The notes beneath the pieces are model-generated. The model saw only the letters and a program-made list of their open reading frames with translations, was not told the origin of the DNA and searched no databases. Both the position numbers and the translations under genes were made by a program. From Flavobacterium supellecticarium (GTDB taxonomy: Bacteria > Bacteroidota > Bacteroidia > Flavobacteriales > Flavobacteriaceae), in the NCBI RefSeq assembly GCF_004801375.1, contig NZ_SSNZ01000001.1, positions 186,001 through 250,000 on the forward strand: a DNA stretch of 64,000 nucleotides. Reading direction: 5' to 3'. Of the stretch, positions 15,884-24,523 are shown piece after piece. Position 1 is the stretch's first letter. Every line of letters starts with the position of its first letter.

Positions 15884-18622
15884 ATGATTAGGATGATACA
15901 AAACAAATCAGCTTCAGGAGCAAAAAGCTATTTTGCAACCGAACTGAACCAAGCGGATTACTATATCAACGACCAAGAGTTAAAGGGGCGGTTTCAGGGC
16001 AAGCTGGCCGCAAGGCTCGGCTTGGGATTGGATGCCGACAAGGACAATTTCTTTGCCTTGTGCGAAAATATTAATCCTATGACGGGCGATAACCTGACCT
16101 ATATGACGAAAGATAATCGCACGGTCGGTTATGATATAAATTTCCACTGCCCTAAATCCGTGTCGATTGTGCATGCCCTAAGCGGCAATCGGGATATCCT
16201 CGAAATTTTCGAGCAAAGCGTTTCGCAAACGATGCGCGAGATCGAGCAGGATGCCATGACCCGCGTCCGCAAGGACGAGGCATATTTTGACAGGAAAACA
16301 GGCGAATTGGTTTGGGCTGAATTTACGCATCAGACGGCACGGCCTGTCGAGGGCTATGCCCCCGACCCGCATTTGCACTCACATTGTTTTGTTTTCAATG
16401 CAACCTGTGACAAGGAAGAAAACAAATACAAGGCGGCGCAGTTCCGCGAGATCATGCGCGATATGCCGTACCATCAAGCGCGTTTCCACAAGGTTCTATC
16501 TGATAGGCTGATTTTGGCAGGCTATGACATCGAACGAACCAAAGGTTCATTCGAGATCAAGGGCGTTCCCAAACGTGTCATAGAGCATTTTTCCAAACGG
16601 ACAAATGAAATCGGCCAGATTGCAAAGGAAAAGGGTATCACTGATGCCAAAGACCTTGACGGTCTTGGTGCGCGTACCCGTAGCAAGAAGCAAAAAGGCT
16701 TATCCATGACCGAATTGCGGCAGGAATGGCGCAAGCAGATTCGGGAACTGGAAACTGCCGAAAACCTCGACAGCGACCCCGATTATAACGGTCTTATCCG
16801 CAAGCCTGTCGATAAAAACAGCCTGCCGATCCATGACGCTAAAAATATTGTTGATTTCACACTCAGTCATGTGTTTGAGCGCGTTTCAGTTATTCCTGAA
16901 AGGCGGCTACAAGCCCAAGCCTATCGCCATGCGATAGGACAATCCAGCGTATCTGCCGATCAGATAGATCAAGCGGTATTACTGGATAACAGGTTTATTC
17001 GCGTAAAGGAAAAAGGTCGTGCCATGTGTACGACTAAAGCGGTTTTATCCGAAGAAAAAGAAATGGTCGATCTTGCCCGAAAAGGTGTCGGCAAGATCGC
17101 CCCGCTTTATAAAGAAGCTCCTGCCCTTGATTTGAAAGGACAGCAGAAAAATGCCGTTGAGCATATCCTGACTACGAGCAATCGTGTGTCGATTGTGCGT
17201 GGTGCAGCGGGTTCAGGCAAAACCACACTTATGAAAGAAGCTGCCGAAAAGATTGAGGCAAGCGGCAAGAAACTGACGGTTATTGCTCCGACAGCGCAAG
17301 CCTCTCGCGGAGTTCTTAAAGATGAAGGCTTTGACGAAGCGAATACCGTCGCAAAGTTCCTTGTCGATAAAGATATGCAGGCGCAGATCAAAGACCAGGT
17401 ACTTTGGGTTGACGAAGCGGGTTTGCTCGGAACGGGAGATATGAAACGTCTATTGCAAGTTACAGAACACCAAAACGCCCGCCTGATATTAGGCGGCGAT
17501 ACAAGGCAACACGCAAGCGTCGTGCGAGGCGATGCCTTGCGTATTCTTAATACGGTCGGAAAGATACACACTGCGGAAGTGAATACAATCCACCGCCAAC
17601 GTAAAGAAGCTTATCGTGATGCAGTGCAAGATTTGTCAAGCGGCCATGTTAGAACCGCTTTCGAGAAACTGGACACTATAGGTTCAGTTAAAGAGATTGA
17701 CCCATTGGATGGAAATCGCCAATTGGTTGATGAATATGTCGGCACGTTAAAAAAAGGCAAGACAGGTCTGATTATCTCGCCCACACACAAGCAGGGCGAG
17801 GAAGTCACGGCTGCGGTGCGTCAGGAACTTAAAAAACAGGGTATGCTCGGCAAGCGTGAAATTACCGCAAGGAAACTCGTAAACACGAATATGACCGAAG
17901 CGGAAAAACTGGATCATCGCCTTTATAAGAAAGGACAGGTTTTGCAGTTTAACCAGAACGTGAAAGGCATTAAGCGAGGCAGCGTATGGTCGGTTGACAA
18001 TGTGGATGAAAACACGCTCCAGATCAACAACGGGAATGAGCAAATTTCCGTTCCGGTGACTGCTTCAAAAAAATTTGACGTATTTGATGATAAAGAGATT
18101 GCCTTGTCGATTGGCGACAAGGTGCATATTACCAAAAACGGTTTTGACAAACACCATACCCGTATGGATAACGGGCAGTTGCTGCAAGTGAAATCGGTAT
18201 CTAAGAAAGACGGTGTTGTTCTTATGAACCACGTAAGTAAAAATCTTTATTATCTGGATAAGGATTTCGGGCATTTAGATCATGCACACTGTATTACTTC
18301 GTATGCCGCACAAGGCAAAACGGTAGATGAGGTTTTTATTCACCAGCCTGCGGCGACATTCCCCGCTACTGATGCCAAACAGTTTTATGTATCGGTATCA
18401 CGCGGGCGGGATAATGTGCATATCTATACGGATGATAAAGAACAATTGCTAGACTACGCCTCTGAAATGGGCGACAGAAAATCGGCATTGGAATTGGTCG
18501 GCGAACAACACGATTTTATTCGTGACCGCATGCCCGATAAGGACAAGCCAAAGAGCGATAACCAAAAGCATATAAGTAAAGAGTTTAACCGAAATAATTT
18601 TACGCGGGATTATGAACCATGA
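15884..18622 (+). CDS. MobF-family conjugative relaxase-helicase (TrwC/TraI-like)
   Basis: It nicks oriT, stays covalently on the 5' end and unwinds the strand during transfer. Of 912 residues, 1-310 form the TrwC relaxase: Tyr16 and Tyr26-Tyr27 align with the catalytic tyrosines of TrwC, and the metal-binding HUH segment PDPHLHSHC has His163, His165 and His167. Residues about 420-860 form a RecD-like helicase with Walker A GAAGSGKTTLM near 440, LWVDEAGLLG and the C-terminal ITSYAAQGKTVDEVF motif. Bases 16201-16260 contain 31 G+C of 60, far richer than the cargo genes, suggesting a foreign source. A start at Met4 is possible. It overlaps the next gene by 11 bases. Confidence 0.93.
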   Translation: MIRMIQNKSASGAKSYFATELNQADYYINDQELKGRFQGKLAARLGLGLDADKDNFFALCENINPMTGDNLTYMTKDNRTVGYDINFHCPKSVSIVHALSGNRDILEIFEQSVSQTMREIEQDAMTRVRKDEAYFDRKTGELVWAEFTHQTARPVEGYAPDPHLHSHCFVFNATCDKEENKYKAAQFREIMRDMPYHQARFHKVLSDRLILAGYDIERTKGSFEIKGVPKRVIEHFSKRTNEIGQIAKEKGITDAKDLDGLGARTRSKKQKGLSMTELRQEWRKQIRELETAENLDSDPDYNGLIRKPVDKNSLPIHDAKNIVDFTLSHVFERVSVIPERRLQAQAYRHAIGQSSVSADQIDQAVLLDNRFIRVKEKGRAMCTTKAVLSEEKEMVDLARKGVGKIAPLYKEAPALDLKGQQKNAVEHILTTSNRVSIVRGAAGSGKTTLMKEAAEKIEASGKKLTVIAPTAQASRGVLKDEGFDEANTVAKFLVDKDMQAQIKDQVLWVDEAGLLGTGDMKRLLQVTEHQNARLILGGDTRQHASVVRGDALRILNTVGKIHTAEVNTIHRQRKEAYRDAVQDLSSGHVRTAFEKLDTIGSVKEIDPLDGNRQLVDEYVGTLKKGKTGLIISPTHKQGEEVTAAVRQELKKQGMLGKREITARKLVNTNMTEAEKLDHRLYKKGQVLQFNQNVKGIKRGSVWSVDNVDENTLQINNGNEQISVPVTASKKFDVFDDKEIALSIGDKVHITKNGFDKHHTRMDNGQLLQVKSVSKKDGVVLMNHVSKNLYYLDKDFGHLDHAHCITSYAAQGKTVDEVFIHQPAATFPATDAKQFYVSVSRGRDNVHIYTDDKEQLLDYASEMGDRKSALELVGEQHDFIRDRMPDKDKPKSDNQKHISKEFNRNNFTRDYEP

Positions 18623-18983
18623 GGAAATAAAAAAGAAACTGCACCAATACACGGGCAAGCAAAGCGACACGGGCGATAACGGTATTGCGAAATTCGACAA
18701 GGATTATAACGGGGTTCGGAATGTGTGCTTTGTCATGTTGGACGGTAAGCACATATTTCTAAACTATAGCTACCTTGTCGCGGGCGAGTACTTCTTAGAA
18801 GAAAACAAAATTACCCTGCATTTTACAACGCACATAATTACATTGACGGGGAAAAACCTTGAAAATTTGTATCAGGATTTAATGATGCACATGGCGAAAA
18901 TCATCATCGTAACCAATGATCGCTATAGTGGGATAGCAACGCAAGGGGATAGTCCTATTGTGACTGGAATTGGAATTAACTAG
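18612..18983 (+). CDS. Small hypothetical protein translationally coupled to the relaxase
   Basis: A 123-residue soluble protein whose ATG lies 11 bases inside the relaxase gene, so it is probably translated by coupling. The sequence alternates short strands (NVCFVMLDGKHIFLNYSYLVAGEYFLEENKITLHFTTHIITLTG), suggesting a small beta-rich fold. It resembles small proteins that accompany mobile elements and that interpret a table of hydrophobic and charged residues, but I cannot name a family. Context implies a mobilization accessory role. Confidence 0.65.
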   Translation: MNHEEIKKKLHQYTGKQSDTGDNGIAKFDKDYNGVRNVCFVMLDGKHIFLNYSYLVAGEYFLEENKITLHFTTHIITLTGKNLENLYQDLMMHMAKIIIVTNDRYSGIATQGDSPIVTGIGIN

Positions 18984-19016
18984 GATTATGTGTTATTCTA
19001 TAAAGACTTAAAAGTG

Positions 19017-19047
19017 TTGACTTTACAGAAAAAATAGGCTAAATTTG
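19017..19047 (+). promoter_or_regulatory. Promoter of the 19080-20529 gene pair (TTG-N20-TAAATTTG)
   Basis: TTG at 19017-19019, 20 bases, TAAATTTG at 19040-19047, a consensus Bacteroidota promoter. It predicts transcription start near 19053, which makes the ATG at 19053 a poor start and favours the ATG at 19080. Confidence 0.8.
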
Positions 19048-19079
19048 TCATAATGGGAATACCCTTAATTTACTGTATA

Positions 19080-19718
19080 ATGAGCAAATACACATCAAGA
19101 AGGCCTGTACGAGGTAGCCGAATGAAGCATGATAGATCTAACGAAACTGTCCCCAGTCAAGCTTTTGTGTCAGAAAGTGATGCTGCCTCCATGGAGTTTT
19201 TTGTTCATAATGTGGCAAAAAAAGGATATGATGCAATTATACCTACAATCAACTCTGTTGAGAAAGCCATAGTAATGGCTGAAATTTTTAAGCATGCGAA
19301 ACGAGAAGTAAAAATTTATGATTACTCGCTAACAGATTATATTGCCAAGCAACACACATCTTTTTATACAGAATTACAAAACTATCTGAAATCCGGAAAG
19401 TTATTAAAGATAATTCTGCAAAATGACGAAAAACCAAATTCTTCGACACATAAATTATTAGCCGAATATGCTGAAAATTCAGAGCAAGTTCAAATAAAGG
19501 TTGCCGATAATGAAATCAAAAAAAATATGGCTATTGTCATGAAAAGGGATGTTAATTTCATCGTAAACGATCAAGCTGCATATAGATTTGAATTAGCTGA
19601 ACGTCACAATCAACAGCAGGAAATTGATGCAATCTATAGCTTCAATGATAAAGACTTTTCAGAGAAACTAAATGATGCATTTGACTTTGGGTTTAAACAG
19701 AATCCAAAATTAGGTTAA
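19080..19718 (+). CDS. Hypothetical protein, possible phospholipase-D-like fold without HKD motif
   Basis: A 212-residue soluble protein from the ATG at 19080. The first 35 residues are basic and probably flexible. The core FKHAKREVKIYDYSLTDYI...YLKSGKLLKIILQNDEKPNS...VNFIVNDQAAYRFELAE has the layout of degraded PLD-like domains found in defence and signalling proteins: membership strand, long helix, and a late strand followed by YRFE. No HKD catalytic motif is present, so an enzyme activity is not supported. Its own consensus promoter and the membrane-protein gene 19 bases downstream make a two-gene cassette. Fold assignment is tentative. Confidence 0.6.
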   Translation: MSKYTSRRPVRGSRMKHDRSNETVPSQAFVSESDAASMEFFVHNVAKKGYDAIIPTINSVEKAIVMAEIFKHAKREVKIYDYSLTDYIAKQHTSFYTELQNYLKSGKLLKIILQNDEKPNSSTHKLLAEYAENSEQVQIKVADNEIKKNMAIVMKRDVNFIVNDQAAYRFELAERHNQQQEIDAIYSFNDKDFSEKLNDAFDFGFKQNPKLG

Positions 19719-19737
19719 ATATTAATGCCAATACAAC

Positions 19738-20529
19738 GTGGATGATTTAAAGGAATTAGTGAATTTCTTCTCAATAGCTATAGCTTTGAACCTTGCTTAT
19801 GCTGGGCTAAAGAATTTTCGTACATACCTAAAAACATATATTTTCAAGATTGAATCGTCGCTAGAGGAGCTATCACATGTATTAGTTCCGCCACATGTAT
19901 TAAATGATCTTTCAAATCATACACGAAAAAGATACGAACGTATCGAAATGATAAAGGCAGACCTAAGTTTTGATTACTATATAATTACAAAACGGCGTAA
20001 AAAGGAATTACGATTTTTTACAGATTACATAGGAATGTTTTTAGCTTCTGCAATATTTTGTATCGTTGAAATCTTGCTAATTGGCCTATTCAAAATATTA
20101 GGTAGCGATATAATATTTGTGGTAACTTCCTATTCCTATTTAATTTTTTTTCTAATTGCATATATATTCATTTCTGGCTTTAGTAATAAAAAAAACTACA
20201 AAAGCCTTGTCCCGCAGCTAGACATATTTACAACGATTTTTATCATTGTATCAATTTATGCACTAGGTTTTTTGTGCTATTGGCTAATAAATTTGGCTGG
20301 TTTTGAGCCGCTATATTTTAAAGAAGATTTTTGTATATGGTCTTCGGTCATTATATGTGTATTACCGTACCCACTTTTTATAATAAAGTCGTATTTTTAT
20401 ACTAGGGAAAATAAGAAAATTTTTGACGAATTCATGGTCTATAAATTAAAAATGATAGATGTCAGAGATAAACTAAAGAAAAAAATTGAAGATGAATATA
20501 TCAATAATTACGACAGAAATCGTTCATGA
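19738..20529 (+). CDS. Membrane protein paired with 19080 (possible effector)
   Basis: A 263-residue protein starting at a GTG; nearby ATG codons are out of frame or run into stops. It has an N-terminal amphipathic/hydrophobic helix (residues 7-25), then helices near 102-123 (MFLASAIFCIVEILLIGLF), 128-147, 162-188 (FTTIFIIVSIYALGFLCYWLI) and 203-218, ending in a charged, possibly coiled-coil tail (KLKMIDVRDKLKKKIEDEY). I do not recognise the family. The tight spacing to the soluble gene upstream resembles sensor plus membrane-effector pairs of anti-phage systems. That is inference from architecture only. Confidence 0.6.
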   Translation: MDDLKELVNFFSIAIALNLAYAGLKNFRTYLKTYIFKIESSLEELSHVLVPPHVLNDLSNHTRKRYERIEMIKADLSFDYYIITKRRKKELRFFTDYIGMFLASAIFCIVEILLIGLFKILGSDIIFVVTSYSYLIFFLIAYIFISGFSNKKNYKSLVPQLDIFTTIFIIVSIYALGFLCYWLINLAGFEPLYFKEDFCIWSSVIICVLPYPLFIIKSYFYTRENKKIFDEFMVYKLKMIDVRDKLKKKIEDEYINNYDRNRS

Positions 20530-20674
20530 TTCATTTGTCACATGACCACACACAATATTCCCTGACTTTTTCATAAATCATTACTTGAGTGAAAAGGAAA
20601 CCGAAAACAAAGAGACACCGAACACTAGATTATGAAAGCGATAGCAATGAACAATAGCTTCCACAACCACGGGG

Positions 20675-21466
20675 TTAATGTCTTAGTTTTCTTTTTAATG
20701 AATAGTAGCGGAACAATATGCGATCATACCACAATGCAAAAAGAAGTAATGCGGCAGGAAATAACAGAGTTTTTAAATTAAAGTAAATGTATAGAAAACC
20801 GCCAATCAAGCCGCCCAGAAAAAAGCAAGTAATAATTGCCAGCTTTAGGAAAATACTACGTTTTACCTTTATGTCGTTGTCATTTCCTTTGATAAAAAAG
20901 AGTTGAGACAAATTAATTCCGAGATCGGTAAACAACCCTGTCAAATGTGTCGTTCTCACTACTGAATCCGAAATTTTTGTTACCAGTGCATTTTGCAATC
21001 CCATTGCAAACAACAAGGCATTTGATAATAGCATCTGATATTCTTGCAGTATTTTTGGAAAGAAAATTTGCGAAAGACCAGCGGCCAAGAGTATCGAAAT
21101 TTCTAATGATATGGGAATCACGTAGGATAGATAATGTTTTTTTCTTGATGCAATCTCGGTCATAAGTCCCGATGTAAATGCACCCAATAAAAAGGAAAAT
21201 ATATAGGATAATACGATAAAAGCGGCATTGAAATTTCGTTCAAAAATTTCTTCTGAAAGAAACGCAAAATGCCCTGTGATATTGGTTGTTAACGTACTGA
21301 CAGATAATACGCTTGTTATATTCACTGTTCCCGCAACACCCGATAAAATAGAAGCAAGTTTGAGATTGTAGGAATGGGTTCGTCCACTTCCTTTATGTCT
21401 GAACATAAGCTTAGAAATAATATCAAATTTACAAAATTTTAGTGTAGCGTTCATGTGTAATTTCAT
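20675..21466 (-). CDS. YoaK/DUF1275-family membrane protein
   Basis: A six-helix inner-membrane protein of up to 263 residues with segments such as IFLKLAIITCFFLGGLIGGFLYIYF and the early motif LASILSGVAGTVNITSVLSVSTLTTNITGHF, which fits the DUF1275 (YoaK) family. The motif MGLQNALVTKISDSVVRTTHLTGLFTDLG in the second half is the family hallmark. The true start may be Met21 (MFRHKGSGRTH, 21406). Family function is unknown. It is isolated in the element between the 19080 pair and ardC and is probably cargo. Confidence 0.8.
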   Translation of the reverse strand: MKLHMNATLKFCKFDIISKLMFRHKGSGRTHSYNLKLASILSGVAGTVNITSVLSVSTLTTNITGHFAFLSEEIFERNFNAAFIVLSYIFSFLLGAFTSGLMTEIASRKKHYLSYVIPISLEISILLAAGLSQIFFPKILQEYQMLLSNALLFAMGLQNALVTKISDSVVRTTHLTGLFTDLGINLSQLFFIKGNDNDIKVKRSIFLKLAIITCFFLGGLIGGFLYIYFNLKTLLFPAALLLFALWYDRILFRYYSLKRKLRH

Positions 21467-21480
21467 TAGACAATGAGTAT

Positions 21481-21511
21481 AGGAAGCCCGATCTGTTCGG
21501 GCTTCCTTTTT
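21481..21511 (+). terminator. Strong hairpin between DUF1275 and ardC genes
   Basis: AGGAAGCCCGA-N5-TCGGGCTTCCT followed by TTTT on the plus strand. Both flanking genes are on the minus strand, where an A-run rather than a T-run follows, so it may stop opposing transcription or act as an mRNA 3' stabilizer for ardC. Confidence 0.65.
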
Positions 21512-21513
21512 GG

Positions 21514-22431
21514 CTATGGTGTTAATTGCTTCATATAGTTTACAGCTTTTGATGCTTCACTGGCTGCGGTAACAATGCAATACTTGTTGTCTTTTAAGAC
21601 TTTCAGCCAACTTGCAATGTAACTCGCATGATCGCCCTTTTCCACATTGCCAATGTCATATTCGGCACAAAGGAAAGCAGAACCAAGTTCGGCAACCAGT
21701 TCTTCAACCGCATACTGGTTATCACCAAAGCGCTTACCTTTGGTACGATCAAGACGTTTTGGCGCACCCGACCAATGAACTAATTCATGTAACAAAGTGG
21801 AATAATAACCCTCGGTTGCAGTACAGCTTTTGGTATCTTGGAAAGCCTCGACTTTTGGCATATAGATTTTATCCTCACTCGGACGATAAAATGCACCGTC
21901 AGCCCCGTGTTCAATTATCGCTTGGGTGTTTTCTACAAAACTATCGACAACCTCTATACGGCGAACCAAAGGCGCGATTTCGGTTTCGGGCTTGGCTTCC
22001 TGTGGCGTGTAGCTATTCAATTGGCAACGATTGAATACATAGTACGATTTCAGATAAGGGATTTTCTGCATTTCACCTTTATCATCTTCCTTTTCGAGAA
22101 AGTCATAATAAACAATCATCGAACCCTTTTCGCCTTTGCGGATGCTTTCTTTCTTTTCCGACCATTGCTTGAATGTTGCCCATTCGGCAGTATCAAAATT
22201 CTTTTCCAAAGTTGCACCCCATAACAGAACGATATTGATACCTTGATAGTGGTTATTGCTGACCATATTGTACGGTAGATCAAAGAACCCTTTACTTGAT
22301 TGACCTTGCCACGGCTGACGCCACGGAATAGTTCCTTTTTCAAGCTGCGAAATAATCGTGTCCGTGACTTCTTGGTGAATATCACGGTATTTGGTTTGCG
22401 GTTTTTCTTGTGGCAAAGCTTGTGTTGTCAT
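21514..22431 (-). CDS. ardC: ArdC-family antirestriction protein
   Basis: Protects incoming single-stranded transfer DNA from host restriction. The 305 residues comprise an N-terminal ssDNA-binding domain (DUF1738: DTIISQLEKGTIPWRQPW, NHYQGINIVLLW, KGEKGSMIVYY) and a C-terminal zincin-like domain with the zinc motif HELVH near residue 213 followed by GAPKRLDR. Length is normal. A strong Shine-Dalgarno site AAAGGAG lies six bases before the ATG, unusual for Bacteroidota. It belongs with the mobilization functions and would be useful immediately after transfer. Confidence 0.92.
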   Translation of the reverse strand: MTTQALPQEKPQTKYRDIHQEVTDTIISQLEKGTIPWRQPWQGQSSKGFFDLPYNMVSNNHYQGINIVLLWGATLEKNFDTAEWATFKQWSEKKESIRKGEKGSMIVYYDFLEKEDDKGEMQKIPYLKSYYVFNRCQLNSYTPQEAKPETEIAPLVRRIEVVDSFVENTQAIIEHGADGAFYRPSEDKIYMPKVEAFQDTKSCTATEGYYSTLLHELVHWSGAPKRLDRTKGKRFGDNQYAVEELVAELGSAFLCAEYDIGNVEKGDHASYIASWLKVLKDNKYCIVTAASEASKAVNYMKQLTP

Positions 22432-22631
22432 TTAAAACTCCTTTACTGTTAGGTTGTGATGACAAGGGATTTCAAACCGATGCTTGAGTGACAAGCCGGC
22501 TGTTATTTTGGATGGGCGAGTGAATGGCTGCGAAGCAGACAGAGGAAAATAATAGTTGGTGACGGAGCGGCATCGGTTATATCCTGCCGTCTCATCATCA
22601 ACCTTACTTGACTGTAAAGAGTGCCAACAAA

Positions 22632-23534
22632 TTACAATTCAAGCTTTGCCATGTGTGCCGCATTGACGTCTTTATATGGCTTATAGAGCGAGTTCATTGG
22701 ACAGAACGCTATGTTTTCCTGCTTGAAAATATCAATCAATTGTGGAGTGGCTTTCTTGCCAGCAAGGTCATTGTCAAGCCAAGAGTAGCCGAATTTGTAG
22801 CCGTAACTTTTTACATACGGCTTAATCAGTTTCATACAGCTAAGAGAGTTTAGGATAATCGTGTCGCTTTTGAGTAGTTTGCCGTTGCGTTGCGTAATAA
22901 CGGAAAGATAGTCAAACATACCCTCGAAAACATTGATCCCCTTTGGCGGTTTATTATCAATTCCTCGAATAAACGAAATATTCTTTTTGCCAATGCAGCC
23001 CTTGAAAAAGCTATTGCGTATTTCATAGCCCTCGTCTTCGTTTTGAAGTCCAAGTGCAAAGATCGTTTTACCTGTATTTTGATTAACGAAACTGACTTGC
23101 TTCAAAAACTTTTCAGCAACCGTAAGCGGAATACCGCGCTGTTCAGTGTAGTGTTTCAGAGCTATATTCTTGATCGGCGAAACTGATTTTAAAGTAAGTG
23201 CGGGGGGCTGTTCTTCCTGTTCCCGTGCGAGTGGCGGTGAATACTCAATAGTGCTGTCAATGCTGTTATCAAGCCATTGTAAAGCTGCGGAAACGGAATC
23301 GTCTTGTCCAAGCAGTTGCAAAATAGCCTGGACAAGCGAGATCGTATCACCGCCCTTTCCCTCGCCGAAATCAAACCACAGGTTTTTATGGTTGTGGACA
23401 TGAAAGCTTGCTGACTTTTCACTGCGAAAAGGGGATAAGTACCAACTTTCATTTTCGGTCTGTTTTGCGGGATATAAATTGAGTTTTGCCAAAATTTGGG
23501 CAAGCGGAATACGCTTGGCTGTTTCGATTTGCAT
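22632..23534 (-). CDS. Toprim-domain primase-like protein of a mobile element
   Basis: A 300-residue protein resembling the CHC2-plus-Toprim proteins of Bacteroidota mobile elements. The N-terminus SWYLSPFRSEKSASFHVHNHKNLWFDFGEGKGGDTISLV follows the DnaG zinc-finger domain but lacks its Cys ligands. The Toprim part has GINVFEGMFDYLSV (acidic Glu), and YSWLDNDLAGKKATPQLI with the DxD-like pair. It may prime the complementary strand after transfer. The start is set by a perfect AGGAGG site four bases before the ATG. It lies 200 bases upstream of ardC on the same strand. Confidence 0.85.
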   Translation of the reverse strand: MQIETAKRIPLAQILAKLNLYPAKQTENESWYLSPFRSEKSASFHVHNHKNLWFDFGEGKGGDTISLVQAILQLLGQDDSVSAALQWLDNSIDSTIEYSPPLAREQEEQPPALTLKSVSPIKNIALKHYTEQRGIPLTVAEKFLKQVSFVNQNTGKTIFALGLQNEDEGYEIRNSFFKGCIGKKNISFIRGIDNKPPKGINVFEGMFDYLSVITQRNGKLLKSDTIILNSLSCMKLIKPYVKSYGYKFGYSWLDNDLAGKKATPQLIDIFKQENIAFCPMNSLYKPYKDVNAAHMAKLEL

Positions 23535-23597
23535 CGAAGCCTCCTAAAAATACAAATTGTGAAAATGATTAAGAAACGGCAGATTACCGTTCAGAGA

Positions 23598-23789
23598 TTA
23601 GCGGACTGCTTGTGAAGTGATAAAGGCATCAAGTACAGATTTACGGTAACGCACGGAACGACCAATTTTGATCGGTTGCAGGTCGTATCGTTTGGTGCAG
23701 TCCCAAACGGCGAGTGTACCTGCCGTAAAGCCTGTGTATTGTGCCGCTTGTTTCCTGTTAAATAGCGTATCGTGATCGTTTAAATTCAT
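23598..23789 (-). CDS. Excisionase-like HTH protein
   Basis: A 63-residue protein of the HTH_17/excisionase type: FNRKQAAQYTGFTAGTLAVWDCTKRYDLQPIKIGRSVRYRKSVLDAFI, with the helix-turn-helix at about 10-35 and the wing KIGRSVRYRKS. Proteins of this size and pattern are recombination directionality factors or regulators in many mobile elements. It lies 63 bases upstream of the Toprim gene on the same strand, with a purine-rich AGGA site before the ATG, so it may be the first gene of an excisionase-Toprim-ardC unit. Confidence 0.85.
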   Translation of the reverse strand: MNLNDHDTLFNRKQAAQYTGFTAGTLAVWDCTKRYDLQPIKIGRSVRYRKSVLDAFITSQAVR

Positions 23790-23944
23790 TAATGAATAGT
23801 CCTTATATAGTTAATATGTACAAGCATATAACTCGTTTTTATTTTACCGAATCATATGCGGGTTAAGCTTGTAACATAGTTGCTATACTCAATTCAAAGA
23901 TTTGAACTTCATTAATTACGAATAATAACAATTAACATATTATA

Positions 23945-24520
23945 CTATTCATTTGTTTGATTAGGATTGTAAGATAACAAAGGTCTGAAATAGTATTTTC
24001 CTATGTAATCATCTAAACCAGTTTGATAATTATTGATGAAAAGATAATAGGATAGTGTATTTAGTTCATCATTGGAAAATTTATCATAAAATTCGCTTTT
24101 CAACGAATAATTATTATTGTCTTCTTTTTGACAGTATTGATCCATGAAATCCTTAAAACTGTATTTGTGATATTGCTTTGAAATTTCCGAATCAAGTTGG
24201 AAATATTGTACATCCATTCTATAAAAATCTTTTTTTGAAAGAGCCATTTTCTGATTTAGAACTGTATCTAAAAATAATTCAAAACTTTTGTATTTCGATT
24301 TATAATACTCTTGGTAGATATGATATAATATAGTAATATTAGAATTACAGTATTCTCCATTTTCAATAACAATAAACAATGGAATATTATGATAAGGCGA
24401 TGGTAAAGTAAAATCACCTTGCGCTAATTCTTTTATAATATTTTCTTTAAAATAGATTGTTGGCTGCTTTTGGCAGGATAGTAATAGTAAAAACAAAAAT
24501 GAAAAAAAAGTATATCTCAT
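23945..24520 (-). CDS. Lipoprotein downstream of the RHS metallopeptidase, candidate immunity protein
   Basis: A 191-residue lipoprotein: signal FFSFLFLLLLSC with lipidation Cys16, then a soluble charged domain rich in Tyr, Asp and Asn. No known domain is recognised. It begins three bases after the stop of the secreted RHS-core metallopeptidase. Toxin genes of this kind are normally followed by an immunity gene, and a periplasm-facing lipoprotein would be placed to neutralize an exported enzyme. The immunity role is inference from order, size and localization. Very AT-rich, like the rest of the cargo. Confidence 0.65.
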   Translation of the reverse strand: MRYTFFSFLFLLLLSCQKQPTIYFKENIIKELAQGDFTLPSPYHNIPLFIVIENGEYCNSNITILYHIYQEYYKSKYKSFELFLDTVLNQKMALSKKDFYRMDVQYFQLDSEISKQYHKYSFKDFMDQYCQKEDNNNYSLKSEFYDKFSNDELNTLSYYLFINNYQTGLDDYIGKYYFRPLLSYNPNQTNE

Positions 24521-24523
24521 AAG

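Noticed and set aside
17107..17571. Minus-strand open frame opposite the relaxase
   Set aside because: GC-richer coding DNA opens antisense frames by chance; the Ser/Thr/Leu-rich product has no plausible fold.
21481..21511. Regular terminator for ardC
   Set aside because: The T-run is on the plus strand, whereas ardC is on the minus strand; listed only as a hairpin with uncertain direction.
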